Shown one piece after another: positions 15,878-25,789 of a DNA stretch of 43,504 bases. Below the pieces are notes generated by a model that saw only the letters and a list, made by a program, of their open reading frames with translations, was not told the DNA's origin and did no database searches. The stretch is from contig JAFTUH010000054.1 in the NCBI GenBank assembly GCA_017466375.1, forward strand, positions 1-43,504, given 5' to 3'. Source of the DNA: Clostridia bacterium (GTDB taxonomy: Bacteria > Bacillota > Clostridia > Oscillospirales > CAG-272). Both the position numbers and the translations under genes were made by a program. Each line of letters opens with the position of its first letter. The first letter of the stretch is position 1.

Positions 15878-18800
15878 ATGAGAAAAACAGCAAAACGTTT
15901 TTTGGGAACAGTATTAGCATTTGTCATGCTGTTCACCATGTTGCCTGTTCCTGCAATTTTGGCAGCGGACAGCAACGACACACTCAGTGTAACCGAGCAG
16001 GAGTTTCGTTTGTCCGGATCCGGTTCGGTAACAGATCCCTACCTTATTAAAGATCTTGAGGATCTCAAGGGATTCAGAGATACTGTTAACGCGGGTAATG
16101 ATTACTCCGGGCAGTATGTGAAACTGACAGCGGACATTGATCTTAGCGGTGAAGTATGGGTTCCTATCGGAACAAGTATTTACGATAAGAAGCCGACAAC
16201 AGAAGGCGTTAAGATGTTTGCCGGTAACTTTGACGGAGGGAATCATACGATTACCGGTTTGACAGCGGAGGGATATGTTCCCGAAGCATCCGAAACCGCG
16301 AGTACCGAGTACAGCTTTGGCCTTTTCGGTTATGTATACGGTGCTAACATTGCCAACGTAAAATTGGCAAATGTTAATATTAACGGCGGAACTCGCGTGA
16401 ACAGCGTGGGCAGCGAGGTTTACGGTTCGGGTGTTGCTGCGCTTATCGGCTATTATTATGTTGCCGACGGAAAAGAATGTGTTATCGAAAACTGTCACGT
16501 TCTGAATGGTAGCGTAAGCGCATCTAACAATATGGGCGGACTTATCGGTTTCATTGATTCGCAGGTAAGTGTGCCTCAGAATGTAAACATTACTATTAAA
16601 AACTGCTCCAATGCCGCGAATGTAACGTCAGAGGCACGTGAAGCAGGCGGTATTGTCGGTTTGCTTAACGCTTCTCGGACAAATTATGATCCGACGATGG
16701 CTGGCAGAATCACGTTTGACGGTTGTACCAATACCGGCGATATTACTACTCTTGCCGGCGGCGGATCTACCTTTGCAGGCGGTATTCTCGGTAAAGATCA
16801 GAATGAATACAGCAATCAGCAGTTGAAGATCGTATTCGACGGCTGTACGAACGCGGGCACAATCACTGTTTACGCAAGTGGCGAAACGCACGTTGCCGGA
16901 CTTGGCACGTCATTCTATTCGACCGGCGCGTGGTTGGTGGCTGACAACAGCTCCAATACGGGTGATATTGTTGTTGTGAATCCCGAAAATGCAACAGACA
17001 TCTATGCAGGCGGACTGCTGGGATATGCCGGTGTTATGGATGTAATCAACTGCACATCTACGGGCACTGTAGCAAACGGAAACAAATATATTGGATCCGT
17101 TTCTCATATGGCGTTTGTTGACGGCATTTCGGATTTCAACGACTCTATCGGCGGGTATACGTACTTCCTCAATGGCGGTTCGTCCCCTGCATTTGATGCA
17201 TTGGTTGATGACGTTGCAAATTGGGGCGGTAATTTCAACGTTCTTGTTAAAACGGCAAACCATGATAACGCTGAGTTTATGGGTTGGTATGACAATGCGG
17301 AACTCAACGGTGAGGCGTATACTGTTCTCGATCCTAACGTGAGAGCCTACTATGCCAAGTGGAAACTCAACCTTCCTAGTGGTTCTAACTCTCCCGCATA
17401 TACAAAGGAAGTTGACGGCTATGTTCGCGTATGGGGTGAAGGCGGCGGTAACGCGAAGGAAAGCTTTGTTCTGAAGCTTTATTCCGAAGACACGCTGCTC
17501 GCTACGACGGAACTGAATAACATCGGCGGTATTATTGACGGCGATGTTTACGTAACCTGGAACTTTTTCTTTCCCAGCTCCAATGACGAATATTGGACAA
17601 CTACATGGGAAGAGGGGCATCCCAATTCCGACGCACAGCCTACAAAGGTTGAGCTTTACATCGACGGTGCGCTTGTAGCTGTCACCAACGCAATGATGAG
17701 CGGTGCGGATGGACTCAATCCTGTCGTTTGGGCTGAGCTCGGCGGTGTGGCTTCTATTCCTGAAGTTATTGAGATTCGCACATGGGAGGATCTCAAGGCT
17801 CTGGATGCTCGCGTAGAGGGCGGCGATCGCCTGGAAGGCGTAACCGTCAAGCTGATGAACGATATCGATTTGTACGAAATGGGTACAGACGATGAACCCG
17901 TAAGTTTTAACCCCATCGGTGCCAATACGGCTTACTTCAAGGGTACATTTGACGGTCAGGGATACACCATCAGGAATATGTACCAGAGCGGTTGGGCACT
18001 TGGCTATGATTGGGATAATTACGGAACGATCGGTCTGTTTGCATACCTTTGGGATGCAACGGTTAAGAATCTGACAATCGAAAATGCAGAATGCTTCGTT
18101 GAAGGCGGTAATGTAGCCGGTATTGCAGGTTGCGCGTGGGGCGATTGTACTTTCGAAAATATTACAATCAAAAATTCCACCTACGCAACCTACAACAACC
18201 GTGCAGCAGGTATCGTTGGTTACACCGGCGGTGAAGGCACCATGACCTTCAAGGATATTACAGTTGATGAAGATACTGTAATTGCCGCTCTGTGGGGCTC
18301 CTACGATTGTACTCTCGGCGGCGTGGTCGGTTCCACACATACTAATAATGTAACAAAATACGTCTTTGAAGATGTAACCGTTGCTTGTAAGCTTGATTGC
18401 TATAATGACGTAACCGCATCTTATAAGTGGTATTCCTACAGAATGTGCGGTATGCTCATCGGCAGCATGAAAGCATTGCAGGATGGAACAACCGACGTAG
18501 ATCCTCGCGACACCGTTACTTTGAAGAATGTCAAAATTACCATTGGCGAATGGGCAAACCAGACATACATCTGGGACGATTCTCTCAGCAAGGGTTGTCA
18601 GCGCGTTGAAGCCGGCTATAGCTATGACGGTGTGGATGTAAGCCAGTATCCCGATGCCGAAGTAGAAACCATCGGCTTTAACACCATTATCGGCGGTCCC
18701 CAGTCTCAGAAAGCGGGCTATTACGGCTCTGACATCACCAAACTTGAGGCACTCGAAGGCTTTGAAGAACAGGCAGCTGAATTAGAAGTTGAAGACATTG

Positions 18801-21800
18801 CACTTGAGATCAGAAGTCGTGTCGCAAAAGTCGGCGATGAATACTTCGATAGCCTTGAAGCCGCCTTTGCTGCAGCGCAGGATGGCGAGACAATCGTTCT
18901 TCTCGCGGACGCAGCGCCGGTTCTTAGCAGCCAGCGTGCTATTACCAAGGCATCGGTTATCGATCTTGGCGGTAATACGCTTACCTTGACCGAAGACGAC
19001 CTTTATTTCGGTACAACAACGTTCAAAAACGGTACGATCGTTGTGGATCCTTCTGTAACCCCCAGCACCGCTGTGTTCTGGATGTTCGCAAATCAGACCC
19101 TTACTTTTGATAATGTGAAACTTGTTGCTACCGGTGTAACCGGAACATATCTTATCGGCCTGGACGGTAACAATGCTGACCTCAACCTGCTCAACGGTTC
19201 GGAGATCCTTGTTGAAAATACAACCGCCCTTGATCTCGATATCATCTGTGTAAATTCCAGCGAAGGCAACGATATCGTAATCGATAACTCCAAGGTTAAC
19301 GTAACCAACCTTGACGGTCGCGTGTTCTTCCGCGGCAACTACACTGTCAAAGGAAATTCCGATATCGATCTGGTTGGTATTACCAAGGCCGGATTCCGCA
19401 TTGAAGCCGGTCAAAGCCTGTCTGTTGAAGACACGGCAACGGTGGATATTGTGGGCGAGCCCCGTGACGGCGGTATCCATCTGACCGATACAACCGCTGC
19501 ATATACCAAGGCTGATACCGCAACGGTTAACTGTACCGTGAATGCTCCTGTTGTGGTCTATGCTGCCTACATCGGAGAGCAGGGTTATGAGACGGTTCAG
19601 GCTGCAATAAACGCGGCTCAGACAGGTGACACCGTTGTTATTTCCGCAGGCGAATATGATGCAATTAACATCAGCAATAAGAGTATCACGATTCAGGGCA
19701 CTGTAGGCGATAACGGTGAATTGCTCACCACGATCAAGGGCGGCAACCCTGCTATTACGGGTCACAGCTTTAATGGTACGATAAAGAATCTTAAGATTGT
19801 TGATGCATGGAAGGTTATGTATGCAGAACCCGCAGGAAACGTAACCGTTGATAACGTTTACGTAACCGGTGCTACATACGGCTTCCACCTTGTAGCATAT
19901 TCCGAAGGCTTGACATGGACGATCCAGAACAGTTACATGGATCTTGCATGGGCGAACTCGTTCGGTGTATATGGTGGCGATGCTGCTATTGTCATCAAGG
20001 GCAACGAGTTTGTATCAACAAATCCGTACTATCCTGAATATGGTGCTATTCATGTAAATTCGTTCCTGCCGAACGTAACGGTTGAAGAGAACATCTTCCG
20101 TGAAAACGCAAGAATTTACATTGACGGCTCAGTAACGGATACTTCAAATATCAATATCTCCAAGAACTATCATGCCGATGGCGTTGAAAATGCATTTGCA
20201 GATGATGCCGATGGCGTAACGGTAGCTATTAAAAAGTACTATACGGGTGTTGATGAGGACGGCAATCTTACCGGCCTTGTAGAGATTTTCGATGCGGAGA
20301 TCAACGGTACGGGTTACGAATCCCTTCAGGCAGCAGTAGACGCCGCAGCGGATGGAGACACGATCACGCTTCTCACGGATGTCGTTCTGACTGACACCCT
20401 GCTGATCCCCGCCGATAAGAATATCGTTCTTGATCTTGCCGGTAAGACGATCAGCCAGACGAAGGCGTGTACAGAGAGCTATGAGATGATCGCGAACAAC
20501 GGCTCGCTGACTATCACAGGCAACGGCATAATCTCCTTCACTGATACCGGTGCCGGCGATCCCGAGGCTACCTGGGGTGCTTACACCATTCGCAACAGCG
20601 GTACGCTCGTTGTCGAAAACGGCACTATTGAGAATCTGAGTGTGCAGAATCAGGCGGGACAGCCGTTTGCTCATACCACGCTGGCGATTTTCCAGTACAG
20701 CGGTTCCACAACCATTAACGGCGGTAAGATCTCCACGCCCAACTACCGTTCCTTGCGCCTGTGGTCCGGTGACGTGACTATCAATGGCGGTGAACTTGAC
20801 GGCCAGGTTTGGGTTCACTGTGTGAATGGTACTGCCAAGCTGACTATCAACGGCGGCGAGTTCAGCCCCAATGGCAACGACGGATCTTCCGTGTTTGTCA
20901 ATAACAGTGGCTATGAGGCTGAGCTGAATGTTACGGGTGGTACGTTTGCCACCAGAATCGGTGCCGACGTTCCCGCTGAGTTGAACGGAGATTTGATCAC
21001 CGGCGGTACCTTCACCGCGGCAGCGGCAAACGGTACCAACCTTGCTCTGCTGGGTGAGAATATAGAGTTCGTTGAGAACAGCGACGGCAGCTTTGGGGTA
21101 GAACTCATTCCCCCTGTTGCAATGATCGGCGAGACGTCCTACACCTCTTTGCAGACGGCTGTCAATGAGGCTGCTGACGGCGATACGATCACGCTTCTCA
21201 CGGATGTAGTTCTGACTGACACCTTGATTATTCCCGCAGATGCAATTGTAACTCTTAACCTCAACGGCAAGACGGTTTCTATGGAGCATTCTGCAACAGT
21301 AACCGCAAACCATACAATGATCTCCAACAACGGTAAATTGACCATAACCGGTGATGGTGGTAAACTGAGCTATAAGTATACCGGCGGAAATCTCGGAACT
21401 ACTTATTCGGCTAACACGGTTACAAGCAATCCCGGTTCTGTTTTGACCGTTCTTGGCGGTACCATTGAAAACCTGACTTATGACAGTGCAATTATTGCCT
21501 ATGCTATCGATGGATTGACCAACGGTGGCGCCGGAGATGTGACTGTCGAAATTAAGGGCGGTAGCGTTACCAGTAAGCGTCAGGCAGTACGTATTTTTGC
21601 ATACAGCACTACGAATACCGGTACTCTGAATATCAGCGGCGGTGAGATCACCGGTCGTGTTATCGTTCAGAATGCAAACACAAAGGAAAATAAAGCAGCA
21701 CTGGAAATCACGGGCGGTACCTTTAATGCCAATGAGTACAAGACTGACGTTCTGTATGTTGGCGGCAGCAACGGTGCAACCATTGATATGAATGCCGTTG

Positions 21801-24800
21801 TATCCGGCGGTACTTTCAATGGAGAAATTACTTCTTCTATCCCTGAAAGATTCATTTTCGGCGGTACGTTTACGGTAGATCCTTCTGCTTATCTTGTGTT
21901 TGGTAAGACATGGGATGCGGCGACCGGCGGAATCGTTGAGGGTTATGTTATCAGTAATGCCGAGGATCTTCTGGCTTTTGCAGCCGCAGTGAATGCAGGC
22001 GATTCCTTCGACGGCAAAACCGTAAAGCTCGGTGCCGATATTAATTTGTCCGGCATCAATTGGACGCCTATCGGTAATACCACCAACTATTTCAGAGGCA
22101 CCTTTGACGGTCAGAACCACACCATCAGCAATATGACCGTCAATATTGAATCAACCGGTGATGTATTTGCCGGCCTGTTCGGTGCTGTCAAGAAAGCTAC
22201 AGTTAAAAACCTCACGTTGAAAGACGTCAATATCGACGTTATCGGCGGAAAGGTTCGTGCAGCGGCTGTTGTAGGTATTGCACACAGCAACAGCGAAAAT
22301 CGTACGGATGCTACAATTAATTTTGAGAACATCACCGTTGATGGTTGCACGATCATTGCGGAAGCCAAATCAGGGTCTGCAATGACAGGCGGTATTGTGG
22401 GTTACTGCTATCCCGCAAATATGAAGGGCATTGCCGTTTCTGATCTTACAATAAACGGTAAGGCAGCCGGGCAGACTCTGTATGCTTCTGCAATGGCGGC
22501 TTATGTATGCGGTCAGAACATTAGTAATAACGGCCAGACAAGAGCAGCATTCACCGTTGAGGACTTTGTACTGAATAACATTGTTATCAATGCCGAGGCT
22601 AACTCTGTTCTGGCAGGCGGTTATACCGGTGAGCCCTACTACGGCTATATCACTTTCAAGAACGGTACGATCAATGGAATCAAGATGGTTGTTCGTGCAC
22701 ATGAAGCATTTGTCGGCGGTCTTGTTGGCTACTTCTGGAGAAGTGACAACGGCCACACAGTGACGGATGTCAATATCACCGGTATTGATTTTGATGTAAC
22801 CACCGATTACCTCGGGGAAACCCGTATCGGCGGTATGGTCGGTACTTCGCAGAGCGTTGTTTCTTACACGGATTGCTCTGTTGCCGGTACGATCACTGAA
22901 CGCTGCAGCGACAGCGAAAATCCTGTAAACTATCATGCAAAGGTCGGCGGATTTGTCGGCAGAGCGTATACATGGGCGCAGAGCTATACCAACTGCACAG
23001 CTGACGTTGATATTACGGCGTCTCACGTTGCGGGCGGCTTTGTAGGCAACCACATCACAAACGCTTCCTATACCAACTGCGAGGCAAAGGGTGATGTAAC
23101 TGCCAATATCGCAGGCGGCTTTGCAGGACGTCTGACTGAGAACGGCTTCTCCACAGCAGTTACCTTTGATGGCTGTAAGGTTTCCGGCAATGTAACGGGA
23201 ACCAATGTTGCCGGCGGCTTTATCGGCTCTACCGTAGATCACGGCTGGGCTGCATGGACGCCCGATGCTGGAACCGCTTACGCCAAGGCTGTTACTCTTA
23301 AGGATTGTACGATCACCGGTGCTGTAACAAGCGGTACTGACTATTGCGCAGGCGTTGTCGGTGAGGCAATCCTTTCGGACGGCGTAGATCTGACCATGGA
23401 GAATGTAACCTACAGTGTTACGCCTTCCTACTATCCTGCAAAGGTATACGAGGTATCCACCAAAGCGGAGCTTGCCGCAGCGGTTGCGGCTGCACAGGAT
23501 GGTGATACGATCCTTCTGATTGCCGATATCGACTACGGCACGGATCATCTGGAAATCGCAAAGGAAATCACGCTCGATCTTGGCGGTAAAACGTTGACGA
23601 CAAGAGCCAGAAACTACGGCCTTGCGCTGAAGAACGGTTGCACCGTTACGAACGGTACACTGAATCATGCAGGCACGGTAGCGGCTATTAAGGTATGGAA
23701 CGCAGCAGAAATTTCCGATCTTAACATCGACGTTACCGGTACCAGTTCCTCCGGAAATAATATCGGCGGTATTGTCATTCAGGCAAACAGTGTCGGTGTG
23801 GGTGTCATTAGAAACGTAAACATTTACAGCACTTCCGGTCAGGGTATTGCCAACGGTATCGAAACATACAACTGCGGTGATGCTGCAGAGCCTGTTATCG
23901 GTTCTATGGAAAATGTTACCATTGATGCAGTCGGTACCGCAATGAATATTTCCGCTCCCTGCGGTACGGCAACGAACTGTACCTTCAACGGCGGTGTCTC
24001 CGGTATCGAAATCTGGATCAAGGGCACTTACAGCGCAACGCTCGATCTTGTAAACTGCGAGGTTGAAGGCGGAGAGCAGGCTGTTTTTGCACACGATGAA
24101 TTCAGCAGCAGCCCGGATGTCGTGAACAGTGGCGAGCTGACTCTTACCGCTGATGATTCTACCGTATTTACCAGTGAGAACGGTGTTCAGTTGGTCAAGA
24201 GCATTGCAAGAGCAGAGGATGTTATCCTTCCTCCTCTTGACGAGGGTGTAGCGGCAGTGAACGGCAAGCATTATGCAAGCCTTGACAAAGCATTTGCAGC
24301 AGCAACGGCAGGGCAGACAGTCAGACTTCTGACCGATACGCAGATAGCCGCTCTTGTCGTAAAATCAGGTGTTACCGTGGATCTTGCAGGTAATAATCTG
24401 ACAGCAGACTACGTTGTTACATTCAAGGACGCTGCCATCATTGACAGCAACAGCCAGATCAAAGATGCACAGCTCGGCGCACTTATCGCACCGAAGGATC
24501 TTGTCCGTCTTGAGGGGCAGAACGGAAATTATGTACCCGTATGGAACGGCGAGGCATACAATTTTGCATACCTCTATGTTCAGGTGTCTCAGAAACTCAG
24601 CGGTACAGATGATACAGGCGCGGTTCTGTACGGTTTCCGCTATGATTTCACCGGTAATAGAAACGGGCTTGAGGAGCTTGTCGCGAATGACGACAGCGTT
24701 CTTGTTAAGGTAAATCTTACATGGACAACAAGCACGGGCAATATTAGCAACCAAAGCTTTACGATGCCGAAAGAGAAAGCCCTCACACTGCTGGAAGGCA

Positions 24801-24934
24801 CTGAGAAGGCAATTCAACTGACCGTCACCGGACTCAGCGGAATTCAGAACATCAACATTTGCGTAATTCTCGAATCCGAAGCCACCAAGGTAGCGGTTGA
24901 AGGCGGCGTATTTACTGTCAGCCTTGCTGACTGA
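15878..24934 (+). CDS. Giant secreted beta-helix / GLUG-repeat surface protein
   Basis: A 3018-residue exported protein. A signal peptide (cleavage near AILA-AD, residue 29) is followed by three GLUG-rich segments at about residues 40-450, 630-880 and 2020-2510. These have recurring units such as FDGxxxTIxxM, FGLFGY, NVxGGIVGY and ENCxxxG. An InlB/Listeria-Bacteroides-like repeat (EFMGWYDNAEL) lies near residue 470. Six modules starting YxSLxxAxxxAxxGDTIxLL at about residues 988, 1236, 1478, 1751, 2525 and 2796 look like right-handed beta-helix repeats. No LPxTG motif, S-layer-homology domain or C-terminal helix is present, so the anchor is not obvious. Adhesion or glycan binding is plausible but unproven. 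It is the first gene of the operon; the 41-residue peptide starts 25 bases after its stop. Confidence 0.93.
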   Translation: MRKTAKRFLGTVLAFVMLFTMLPVPAILAADSNDTLSVTEQEFRLSGSGSVTDPYLIKDLEDLKGFRDTVNAGNDYSGQYVKLTADIDLSGEVWVPIGTSIYDKKPTTEGVKMFAGNFDGGNHTITGLTAEGYVPEASETASTEYSFGLFGYVYGANIANVKLANVNINGGTRVNSVGSEVYGSGVAALIGYYYVADGKECVIENCHVLNGSVSASNNMGGLIGFIDSQVSVPQNVNITIKNCSNAANVTSEAREAGGIVGLLNASRTNYDPTMAGRITFDGCTNTGDITTLAGGGSTFAGGILGKDQNEYSNQQLKIVFDGCTNAGTITVYASGETHVAGLGTSFYSTGAWLVADNSSNTGDIVVVNPENATDIYAGGLLGYAGVMDVINCTSTGTVANGNKYIGSVSHMAFVDGISDFNDSIGGYTYFLNGGSSPAFDALVDDVANWGGNFNVLVKTANHDNAEFMGWYDNAELNGEAYTVLDPNVRAYYAKWKLNLPSGSNSPAYTKEVDGYVRVWGEGGGNAKESFVLKLYSEDTLLATTELNNIGGIIDGDVYVTWNFFFPSSNDEYWTTTWEEGHPNSDAQPTKVELYIDGALVAVTNAMMSGADGLNPVVWAELGGVASIPEVIEIRTWEDLKALDARVEGGDRLEGVTVKLMNDIDLYEMGTDDEPVSFNPIGANTAYFKGTFDGQGYTIRNMYQSGWALGYDWDNYGTIGLFAYLWDATVKNLTIENAECFVEGGNVAGIAGCAWGDCTFENITIKNSTYATYNNRAAGIVGYTGGEGTMTFKDITVDEDTVIAALWGSYDCTLGGVVGSTHTNNVTKYVFEDVTVACKLDCYNDVTASYKWYSYRMCGMLIGSMKALQDGTTDVDPRDTVTLKNVKITIGEWANQTYIWDDSLSKGCQRVEAGYSYDGVDVSQYPDAEVETIGFNTIIGGPQSQKAGYYGSDITKLEALEGFEEQAAELEVEDIALEIRSRVAKVGDEYFDSLEAAFAAAQDGETIVLLADAAPVLSSQRAITKASVIDLGGNTLTLTEDDLYFGTTTFKNGTIVVDPSVTPSTAVFWMFANQTLTFDNVKLVATGVTGTYLIGLDGNNADLNLLNGSEILVENTTALDLDIICVNSSEGNDIVIDNSKVNVTNLDGRVFFRGNYTVKGNSDIDLVGITKAGFRIEAGQSLSVEDTATVDIVGEPRDGGIHLTDTTAAYTKADTATVNCTVNAPVVVYAAYIGEQGYETVQAAINAAQTGDTVVISAGEYDAINISNKSITIQGTVGDNGELLTTIKGGNPAITGHSFNGTIKNLKIVDAWKVMYAEPAGNVTVDNVYVTGATYGFHLVAYSEGLTWTIQNSYMDLAWANSFGVYGGDAAIVIKGNEFVSTNPYYPEYGAIHVNSFLPNVTVEENIFRENARIYIDGSVTDTSNINISKNYHADGVENAFADDADGVTVAIKKYYTGVDEDGNLTGLVEIFDAEINGTGYESLQAAVDAAADGDTITLLTDVVLTDTLLIPADKNIVLDLAGKTISQTKACTESYEMIANNGSLTITGNGIISFTDTGAGDPEATWGAYTIRNSGTLVVENGTIENLSVQNQAGQPFAHTTLAIFQYSGSTTINGGKISTPNYRSLRLWSGDVTINGGELDGQVWVHCVNGTAKLTINGGEFSPNGNDGSSVFVNNSGYEAELNVTGGTFATRIGADVPAELNGDLITGGTFTAAAANGTNLALLGENIEFVENSDGSFGVELIPPVAMIGETSYTSLQTAVNEAADGDTITLLTDVVLTDTLIIPADAIVTLNLNGKTVSMEHSATVTANHTMISNNGKLTITGDGGKLSYKYTGGNLGTTYSANTVTSNPGSVLTVLGGTIENLTYDSAIIAYAIDGLTNGGAGDVTVEIKGGSVTSKRQAVRIFAYSTTNTGTLNISGGEITGRVIVQNANTKENKAALEITGGTFNANEYKTDVLYVGGSNGATIDMNAVVSGGTFNGEITSSIPERFIFGGTFTVDPSAYLVFGKTWDAATGGIVEGYVISNAEDLLAFAAAVNAGDSFDGKTVKLGADINLSGINWTPIGNTTNYFRGTFDGQNHTISNMTVNIESTGDVFAGLFGAVKKATVKNLTLKDVNIDVIGGKVRAAAVVGIAHSNSENRTDATINFENITVDGCTIIAEAKSGSAMTGGIVGYCYPANMKGIAVSDLTINGKAAGQTLYASAMAAYVCGQNISNNGQTRAAFTVEDFVLNNIVINAEANSVLAGGYTGEPYYGYITFKNGTINGIKMVVRAHEAFVGGLVGYFWRSDNGHTVTDVNITGIDFDVTTDYLGETRIGGMVGTSQSVVSYTDCSVAGTITERCSDSENPVNYHAKVGGFVGRAYTWAQSYTNCTADVDITASHVAGGFVGNHITNASYTNCEAKGDVTANIAGGFAGRLTENGFSTAVTFDGCKVSGNVTGTNVAGGFIGSTVDHGWAAWTPDAGTAYAKAVTLKDCTITGAVTSGTDYCAGVVGEAILSDGVDLTMENVTYSVTPSYYPAKVYEVSTKAELAAAVAAAQDGDTILLIADIDYGTDHLEIAKEITLDLGGKTLTTRARNYGLALKNGCTVTNGTLNHAGTVAAIKVWNAAEISDLNIDVTGTSSSGNNIGGIVIQANSVGVGVIRNVNIYSTSGQGIANGIETYNCGDAAEPVIGSMENVTIDAVGTAMNISAPCGTATNCTFNGGVSGIEIWIKGTYSATLDLVNCEVEGGEQAVFAHDEFSSSPDVVNSGELTLTADDSTVFTSENGVQLVKSIARAEDVILPPLDEGVAAVNGKHYASLDKAFAAATAGQTVRLLTDTQIAALVVKSGVTVDLAGNNLTADYVVTFKDAAIIDSNSQIKDAQLGALIAPKDLVRLEGQNGNYVPVWNGEAYNFAYLYVQVSQKLSGTDDTGAVLYGFRYDFTGNRNGLEELVANDDSVLVKVNLTWTTSTGNISNQSFTMPKEKALTLLEGTEKAIQLTVTGLSGIQNINICVILESEATKVAVEGGVFTVSLAD
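20360..21223 (+). repeat. Near-identical internal duplication in the giant gene
   Basis: A 39-base stretch at 20360-20398 recurs at 21185-21223 with one mismatch, within longer similar modules (GDTITLLTDVVLTDTL in both). This points to fairly recent duplication of a beta-helix module about 825 bases apart. More distant copies lie near 18840, 19585, 23460 and 24270. Confidence 0.85.
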
Positions 24935-24959
24935 ATCAAAAGATAGGAGTAATTGAATC

Positions 24960-25085
24960 ATGAAGAAACTTTATCAGAAACCCGAAGCAGAGATCATTGG
25001 ACTGCGCCTTCGTGAGCCGATCGCCGATCAGGCAGGCAACGGAAGCTGGGGTTCCGGCATCGACGAAGATTTCGAGGAAGTATGA
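24960..25085 (+). CDS. 41-residue peptide with lasso-leader-like motif (candidate RiPP precursor)
   Basis: A very short gene with a good ribosome binding site (AGGAG, 10 bases before the ATG). The product begins MKKLYQKPEAEIIGLRL and so carries a Y-x-x-P motif (Tyr5, Pro8) with a following hydrophobic/acidic pattern, as in leader peptides recognised by PqqD-like RRE domains of lasso-peptide systems. The C-terminal half is small and acidic: Gly26, Gly28, Ser29, Trp30, Gly31, Ser32, Gly33, then Asp35, Glu36 and Asp37, ending in FEEV. It has no Cys and no Thr; Ser29 and Ser32 are the only Ser residues. Its stop overlaps the start of the HPr-kinase-like gene (ATGA). That it is modified is inference; it could also be an unmodified regulatory or chaperone-like peptide. 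Confidence 0.75.
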   Translation: MKKLYQKPEAEIIGLRLREPIADQAGNGSWGSGIDEDFEEV

Positions 25086-25789
25086 TCTGCAAAATCGCGG
25101 ATCTAACCGTGGATGTTCCTGCGGCGGGGGGGATTTCTCCCCGCTTCACGGAATATCTGTGCGAATTTCGCGGGCAGACAGATATCACGATCCATGCCGA
25201 TGCGTATCGACGCGCAAAATATCCGGGTGCACCCGAAGAGTTGATTGCGTATATTGAATCCGGGGTACAGTTTCACCGTGAACTTTTGCGTTTTGACGGG
25301 ATGATGCTTCATTCCTCTGCCGTAGTGCTTGACGGTCGTGCGTATCTTTTCTCCGGTCCGTGCGGGGTGGGAAAATCCACACACACGAGACTGTGGAAAG
25401 AGGTGTTCGGCAGCGATGCGCAGATCATCAATGATGATAAGCCCACGCTGCGCCGTCTGAACGGAACGTGGATTGCCTACGGAACGCCGTGGTGCGGTAA
25501 AGACGGGATCAATGTGAATCGGAAAGTGCCTCTTGCCGGCATCTGTTTTCTGAAGCAGAGTCCGGAGACACGTATCCGCCGCCTTGAGAGCCCCGAAACG
25601 ACTGCGAGCGTGATTCTGCAAACCATGCACCGATTTAAGGATGAAGACAACCTGACGCGGATGCTTGCTCACGTGGACAAGCTGGTGCGGGAAATTCCGA
25701 TATTCGAGCTGGAAAACCGGCCCGTAGCGGAAGCCGCCCGTCTCAGCTTTGAAACGATGCACCGCGCTGCAAAGGAGGCTGGATTATGA
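25082..25789 (+). CDS. HPr-kinase-like P-loop protein (putative peptide kinase)
   Basis: A 235-residue protein with the nucleotide-binding core of HPr kinase/phosphorylase but without the usual N-terminal HprK domain. The Walker A motif is SGPCGVGKST with Lys98; MLHSSAVVLDG upstream is typical of the family. IINDDKP (Asp118, Asp119) is the likely Walker B and catalytic region, and GTPWCGKDGINVN the downstream conserved loop. Related short HprK-like proteins phosphorylate lasso peptides, or occur with PqqD in other peptide clusters. It is coupled by ATGA overlaps both to the 41-residue peptide before it and to the PqqD-like gene after it. The substrate is therefore most likely that peptide, but this is inference. 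Confidence 0.85.
   Translation: MICKIADLTVDVPAAGGISPRFTEYLCEFRGQTDITIHADAYRRAKYPGAPEELIAYIESGVQFHRELLRFDGMMLHSSAVVLDGRAYLFSGPCGVGKSTHTRLWKEVFGSDAQIINDDKPTLRRLNGTWIAYGTPWCGKDGINVNRKVPLAGICFLKQSPETRIRRLESPETTASVILQTMHRFKDEDNLTRMLAHVDKLVREIPIFELENRPVAEAARLSFETMHRAAKEAGL

Noticed and set aside
15878..15960. Sortase-anchored surface protein
   Set aside because: The start has a signal peptide, but the far C-terminus has no LPxTG-like motif, helix or basic tail.
20144..24271. Two long minus-strand open frames (658 and 633 codons) inside the giant gene
   Set aside because: They mirror the repeats of the giant coding sequence, lack ribosome binding sites and promoters, and their translations show no domain.
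24960..25085. Classical lasso-peptide cluster
   Set aside because: The leader motif, kinase, nucleotidyltransferase and PqqD fit, but the asparagine-synthetase-like cyclase and the transglutaminase-like peptidase are absent from the window, so I do not call it a lasso cluster.
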